Source: Proteocatella sp041738345
GTDB taxonomy: Bacteria; Bacillota; Clostridia; Peptostreptococcales; Filifactoraceae
Direction: 5' to 3'
Length of the DNA: 64,000 bases
Assembly (NCBI GenBank): GCA_041738345.1
Contig: JBGSPX010000037.1
Location: forward strand, 118,901 to 182,900
A program made the position numbers and the translations under genes. Positions 60,975 through 64,000 of this stretch are shown here, piece by piece. Within the stretch, counting starts at the first letter, position 1. Each line of letters opens with the position of its first letter. The notes beneath the pieces are model-generated. The model was not told the DNA's origin, did not search any database, and saw only the letters and a program-made list of their open reading frames with translations.

Positions 60975-62627
60975 TTAAATCTTTTTAGTTTTAAGTATCA
61001 TATTTGATGCAAACTTACTAATAAGCATTGCTATTAAAATCATTATCCAAGTAAAACTTGGTACCCATTTATTAATCATAAAATGAATACCTGCTATTGC
61101 TCCGATAATTCCAAAAAATATAAACGCTTCTCCAAAATTTCTATTACCAGTTGTTCCAATTTCTATAGAAAATGGAACAAAAGTCCCTGCTAATAACCCT
61201 TTTAAAATAATAGCAAAAAAGGTCATAACATTAATAAGCAGTATCCCACTTAAAACCTCAATACCAAATACTGCCAAAAAAATCAGACTTATTAGCACCA
61301 TCGCAGGTAAAATAAATTTTAGATAGTATGTTTTTATTGCCCCTCGATAGAAAACAACTTTATTTTTAATTGGAAAACTATCAAAAATCATCGCTGCATT
61401 TGCGTTAGAACTATATTTCAAAAAATCAAAGTTCATTATTAAAAACATAGATGCTAAATACATCATAAGAAAACTAGAAGAACCTTTTATTTCTACTAAA
61501 GTTTTTGCAAAACTTTCTCCTGTGCTAAATATATTAAATAGCATAATAAAAGGAAAAACTAGCCCCAGTACATGATTGGGATATATCATTAACTTTAACT
61601 TTCTATCTCGTGTGAGATTAGCATCGGTAAATTCCATAAACGCAAGCTCAATATTATCTTTTGCAATCTTTTTCATAATAAACTGCTTAAAGTGACTCAG
61701 TATATTCTTTTTCTTGACTAAAAGAGTTCCTTCAACACTTAATTTTGTCAAATAGACTTCATATTTAGGCAAAATTAATACTTTTAATATAACCCCTAAA
61801 ATTATAGGAATCGTAATTGAAAGAATAGCCATAAGCACATAACTAAATTCTGTATTTTTTTCTACTATAATCTTAAAAAGACCACCAAACCAAGCAGATG
61901 GTAATAAATAAGACCACCATTTTATATTTATAGTCATATGCATATCTACAAACTCAAACATTCTTCCCAAAACTTGATAACCGACTATAGTTATTACTGA
62001 AAGTATTATTTGAAGTACGTTTAATACATCTTTAAGCTTTTCACCATTAAAAAATTTAAGTAATAAGCCATATAAAATAGTTGTGATAAATATTATTAAA
62101 AAAGACATGAAAAACATCATCAGAATCATAGTAAATGCAAATAAAATCCCATGTTTTGCTGTGCCAAGTACAAATGACACTGCATTTAATGCCCCGAACA
62201 TAGAAAGCATGTAATATGAAATATGGGTTATTCTTGCAATATTCATAGTTTTAGAATCTACTGGCTTTGTCATTATAACCGTAGAATCTCTAACATCCAA
62301 AAGCACTGAAGAAAAATCAGATATCATATACATAACTAAAAAGAATAAATTCATTCCAGCTAAAACCGATATCTTATAGTATAGGTCTACAGACAGTGGC
62401 ATTAACATTCCAGAAAACACGCCTACAAGTCCAATTACAATAAGATTTTGTGTATGACTATCTAATTTGCTCTTTTTCCCTGTAGTATCTTGAATTCCTT
62501 GTTTTCTTGCATCCAAAGTAAGTTTTAATCTTAAAATTAAAATAAGCTGTTCTACATCGACTCCAAGTTTTTTATAAAACCAACCGAGACGATTTACAAA
62601 TTTGATAAGTAAATAATTTTTTTCCAT
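60975..62627 (-). CDS. ABC-2-like transporter permease
   Basis: This 550-residue protein has about 12 hydrophobic segments in two groups (about 62-285 and 350-545), with a charged stretch at 300-345 between them. It does not carry the EAA loop of importers. Its place 8 bases after the ATPase gene makes it the permease of an ABC-2-like exporter, probably of a lipid, peptide or drug. The substrate is not shown. It precedes the TetR gene, and the operon probably ends after it. Confidence 0.75.
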   Translation of the reverse strand: MEKNYLLIKFVNRLGWFYKKLGVDVEQLILILRLKLTLDARKQGIQDTTGKKSKLDSHTQNLIVIGLVGVFSGMLMPLSVDLYYKISVLAGMNLFFLVMYMISDFSSVLLDVRDSTVIMTKPVDSKTMNIARITHISYYMLSMFGALNAVSFVLGTAKHGILFAFTMILMMFFMSFLIIFITTILYGLLLKFFNGEKLKDVLNVLQIILSVITIVGYQVLGRMFEFVDMHMTINIKWWSYLLPSAWFGGLFKIIVEKNTEFSYVLMAILSITIPIILGVILKVLILPKYEVYLTKLSVEGTLLVKKKNILSHFKQFIMKKIAKDNIELAFMEFTDANLTRDRKLKLMIYPNHVLGLVFPFIMLFNIFSTGESFAKTLVEIKGSSSFLMMYLASMFLIMNFDFLKYSSNANAAMIFDSFPIKNKVVFYRGAIKTYYLKFILPAMVLISLIFLAVFGIEVLSGILLINVMTFFAIILKGLLAGTFVPFSIEIGTTGNRNFGEAFIFFGIIGAIAGIHFMINKWVPSFTWIMILIAMLISKFASNMILKTKKI

Positions 62628-62635
62628 ATTTTCAC

Positions 62636-63415
62636 CTATCCCATAACCACATTGACCATAGCCTCAGCAATACTATCATGCTCGTGAAACCCTGTCAATT
62701 GGTTAAAAATTTCTTGAAGTGATTCTTGATGTCCACTAGCTTTTAGCTGTTCAAAGTTTCCGTCTGCTGCAACAACTCCATCATTTAAAACAATAATTCT
62801 ATCGCTTATTTTTTCTACCACTTCCATTATGTGAGATGAGTAAAATATGGTCTTTCCTTTTTCAGATAATTTTTTTAAAAGAGATTTAAATACCATTACC
62901 GCATTAGCATCAAGACCCGTTATTGGTTCATCTAAAAATAAAATTTCTGGATTGTGTATCATAGAAGCTATAATCATAAGCTTCTGCTTCATCCCCTTAG
63001 AATAAGAGGCAATCCTCGAATGAAGTGCATCTTCAATACCAAAAAGCTTAAAGAGTTCATACCCTTTTTGATTAATCAAATCATCATCTAAGTTATATAA
63101 CTTCCCTACAAAATTTAAATATTCATATCCCGTTAAACTATCATATAAATTTGCAAGTTCTGGAACATAACCTATTCTAGACTTATATTCAATAGGATTA
63201 TCTCTTATATCTTCACCAAAAATACGCACATTTCCACTATAATTTGTAACCATGCCTAATATAATCTTTACTGTAGTACTCTTTCCGGCACCATTAGGGC
63301 CAATATACCCGACCACTTGCCCTGCTGATACACTTAAATTAACACCTCTTAGCACCCATTTATCATCTACCTTATATTGCATTTTTAAATTTTCTAGCTC
63401 AATTGCATAATCCAT
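62636..63415 (-). CDS. ABC transporter ATP-binding protein
   Basis: This protein has 259 residues from the ATG preceded by AAAGGAC at 63415; a longer reading to 63457 adds MNTTHHMNIRKDNF without a site. Walker A is IGPNGAGKSTTVKI, the signature is ASYSKGMKQKLMI (SKGMKQ form), Walker B is EILFLDEPITGLD and the switch is YSSHIME. This pattern is that of CcmA-type (COG1131) ATPases that work with ABC-2 permeases. It pairs with the next gene. Confidence 0.9.
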   Translation of the reverse strand: MDYAIELENLKMQYKVDDKWVLRGVNLSVSAGQVVGYIGPNGAGKSTTVKIILGMVTNYSGNVRIFGEDIRDNPIEYKSRIGYVPELANLYDSLTGYEYLNFVGKLYNLDDDLINQKGYELFKLFGIEDALHSRIASYSKGMKQKLMIIASMIHNPEILFLDEPITGLDANAVMVFKSLLKKLSEKGKTIFYSSHIMEVVEKISDRIIVLNDGVVAADGNFEQLKASGHQESLQEIFNQLTGFHEHDSIAEAMVNVVMG

Positions 63416-63482
63416 AAAATTGTCCTTTCTAATGTTCATGTGATGCGTCGTGTTCATAATTAGTTATAGTTATATATCAATA

Positions 63483-63806
63483 TTATACCTTACATTTCAT
63501 ATGTAAAGTGTTTGGCAAAAATCCAACATTTCTATAGAAATTTATAGTATTAGAATTTTCTTGTGAAACTATAACATTTACCGTTTCACAGTTGTTAGCT
63601 TTAAACCACTTCATATGATTGTTTGAAAGCTCTTTTCCAATGCCTTTTCCTCTATAATTTTTATCTACATGAAGTGAAAGCATCTCTGCTTCTAGTTCAG
63701 TTTCAGATTTAATAGATATACAATATCCAACAGGTTTTTCATCATTAAAAGCTACTGACGTATAAACTCTATAATTTTTTATAAATACTTTATAATTTTT
63801 ATAGAT
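63483..63806 (-). pseudogene. Truncated GNAT acetyltransferase
   Basis: The frame is open for 107 codons but has no start codon before the ATG at 63683. Residues EMLSLHVDKNYRGKGIGKEL give the acetyl-CoA loop (R/QxxGxG/A), and NTINFYRNVGF ends the fold. The upstream in-frame part reads RVYTSVAFNDEKPVGYC, clearly GNAT, so the first 40 residues or so are missing. Adding one T at 63783-63785 would join a short upstream ATG at 63832. The decayed tnpB end lies just beyond, so loss by insertion or by frameshift are both possible. Confidence 0.6.
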
Positions 63807-64000
63807 TTATTTCCTTCTTCATCGTGTCCCATTTTGCATTAGCTACTTTGGTTTGATATAACACTCGAAAGGCTTTAATTCGACCTCGTCAATGTCTACA
63901 TATTAGCACAATCTTTTATTTTGATTTTCTATGCTAATTTATAATTTGCTAAATTAATACTTGCATTTTTGTCCCTATCAATTACAAGATTACACTTTTC
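63807..64000 (-). mobile_element. Decayed 3' end of an IS200/IS605 tnpB gene, cut by the window edge
   Basis: From 64000 to 63929 the minus strand encodes EKCNLVIDRDKNASINLANY, then KLA and TAG. The DRDxNASxNL block is the RuvC-III signature at the C-terminus of TnpB. The following bases, to about 63844, still read as protein in another frame (VDIDEVELKPFECYIK), and then VANAKWDTMKKEINL in a third, so stops and frameshifts have broken the tail. This segment is also where an omega-RNA scaffold would lie in an intact element. The start of the gene is outside the window. Confidence 0.65.

Overview
The window is AT-rich DNA (about one third GC by eye) with strong AGGAGG-type ribosome binding sites, intrinsic terminators, a T-box leader and a cobalamin riboswitch. 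It has Bacillota gene orders (phoH-ybeY-dgkA-era-recO; dnaE-pfkA-pyk), a DUF4364 gene, an iron superoxide reductase and tetrahydrofolate-linked histidine breakdown. This points to an anaerobic, amino-acid-fermenting member of the class Clostridia. The exact family cannot be fixed from the sequence, and no rRNA or tRNA gene was seen.

Layout. 1-3654: the start of a very large S-layer-homology surface protein, cut by the window edge. 3.8-6.8 kb: an XRE repressor with a palindromic operator, and a membrane EAL-type c-di-GMP phosphodiesterase. 6.8-11.7 kb: an operon of a nucleoside-hydrolase-like enzyme and a YnjBCD-type ABC importer, with a 34-bp perfect palindrome in its leader. 11.8-12.3 kb: a DUF2325 gene behind palindromic TTAG/CTAA elements. 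12.3-17.2 kb: the histidine utilisation operon hutU-ftcD-hutI-fchA (no hutH), divergent from a SARP-like regulator. 19.5-25 kb: a PHP phosphatase, a cysteine-rich UBA/DUF4342 protein, recO, era, a DgkA-PAP2 fusion, ybeY and phoH. 25-32.3 kb: superoxide reductase, an RNA methyltransferase, an RNase H-like protein, a Nif3-like protein, trmK, an ABC-F protein, an Fe-S aldo/keto reductase and two small proteins.

32.4-35.2 kb is the most accessory-looking block: two glycosyltransferase-like genes, a glycosyltransferase fragment and a 39-residue lysine-rich protein. They lie behind a promoter and a leader terminator, which suggests attenuation. 35.4-36.5 kb: a DHH phosphoesterase followed by a strongly structured element of about 175 bp. 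36.7-41.5 kb: purine salvage (hpt, guaD), a DUF4364 regulator, a GNAT protein and an orphan TrpX-like lipoprotein under a T-box. 41.5-47.9 kb: pyk, pfkA, dnaE. 48-51.6 kb: a HAD protein, a dCache/HD-GYP c-di-GMP phosphodiesterase and a membrane protein with a permuted-papain-like domain. 51.7-54.7 kb: hemA-hemL under an adenosylcobalamin riboswitch. 54.8-63.5 kb: a binding-protein/histidine-kinase fusion, a two-gene ABC exporter-fold system, a TetR repressor with its operator, and an ABC-2-like permease/ATPase pair. 63.5-64 kb: a truncated GNAT gene next to the decayed 3' end of a tnpB (IS200/IS605) gene.

How it fits together. The window combines amino acid and purine catabolism (hut, guaD, hpt, nucleoside hydrolase, T-box-controlled binding protein), two c-di-GMP-degrading sensors with external Cache-like domains, and surface functions (S-layer protein, glycosyltransferases). 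Several cis elements are clearer than the genes they control: a 16-bp element shared, with one base difference, by the DUF2325 gene and the ABC exporter operon; the palindromic shared gene ends of guaD and the T-box lipoprotein; and the leader attenuator of the glycosyltransferase block.
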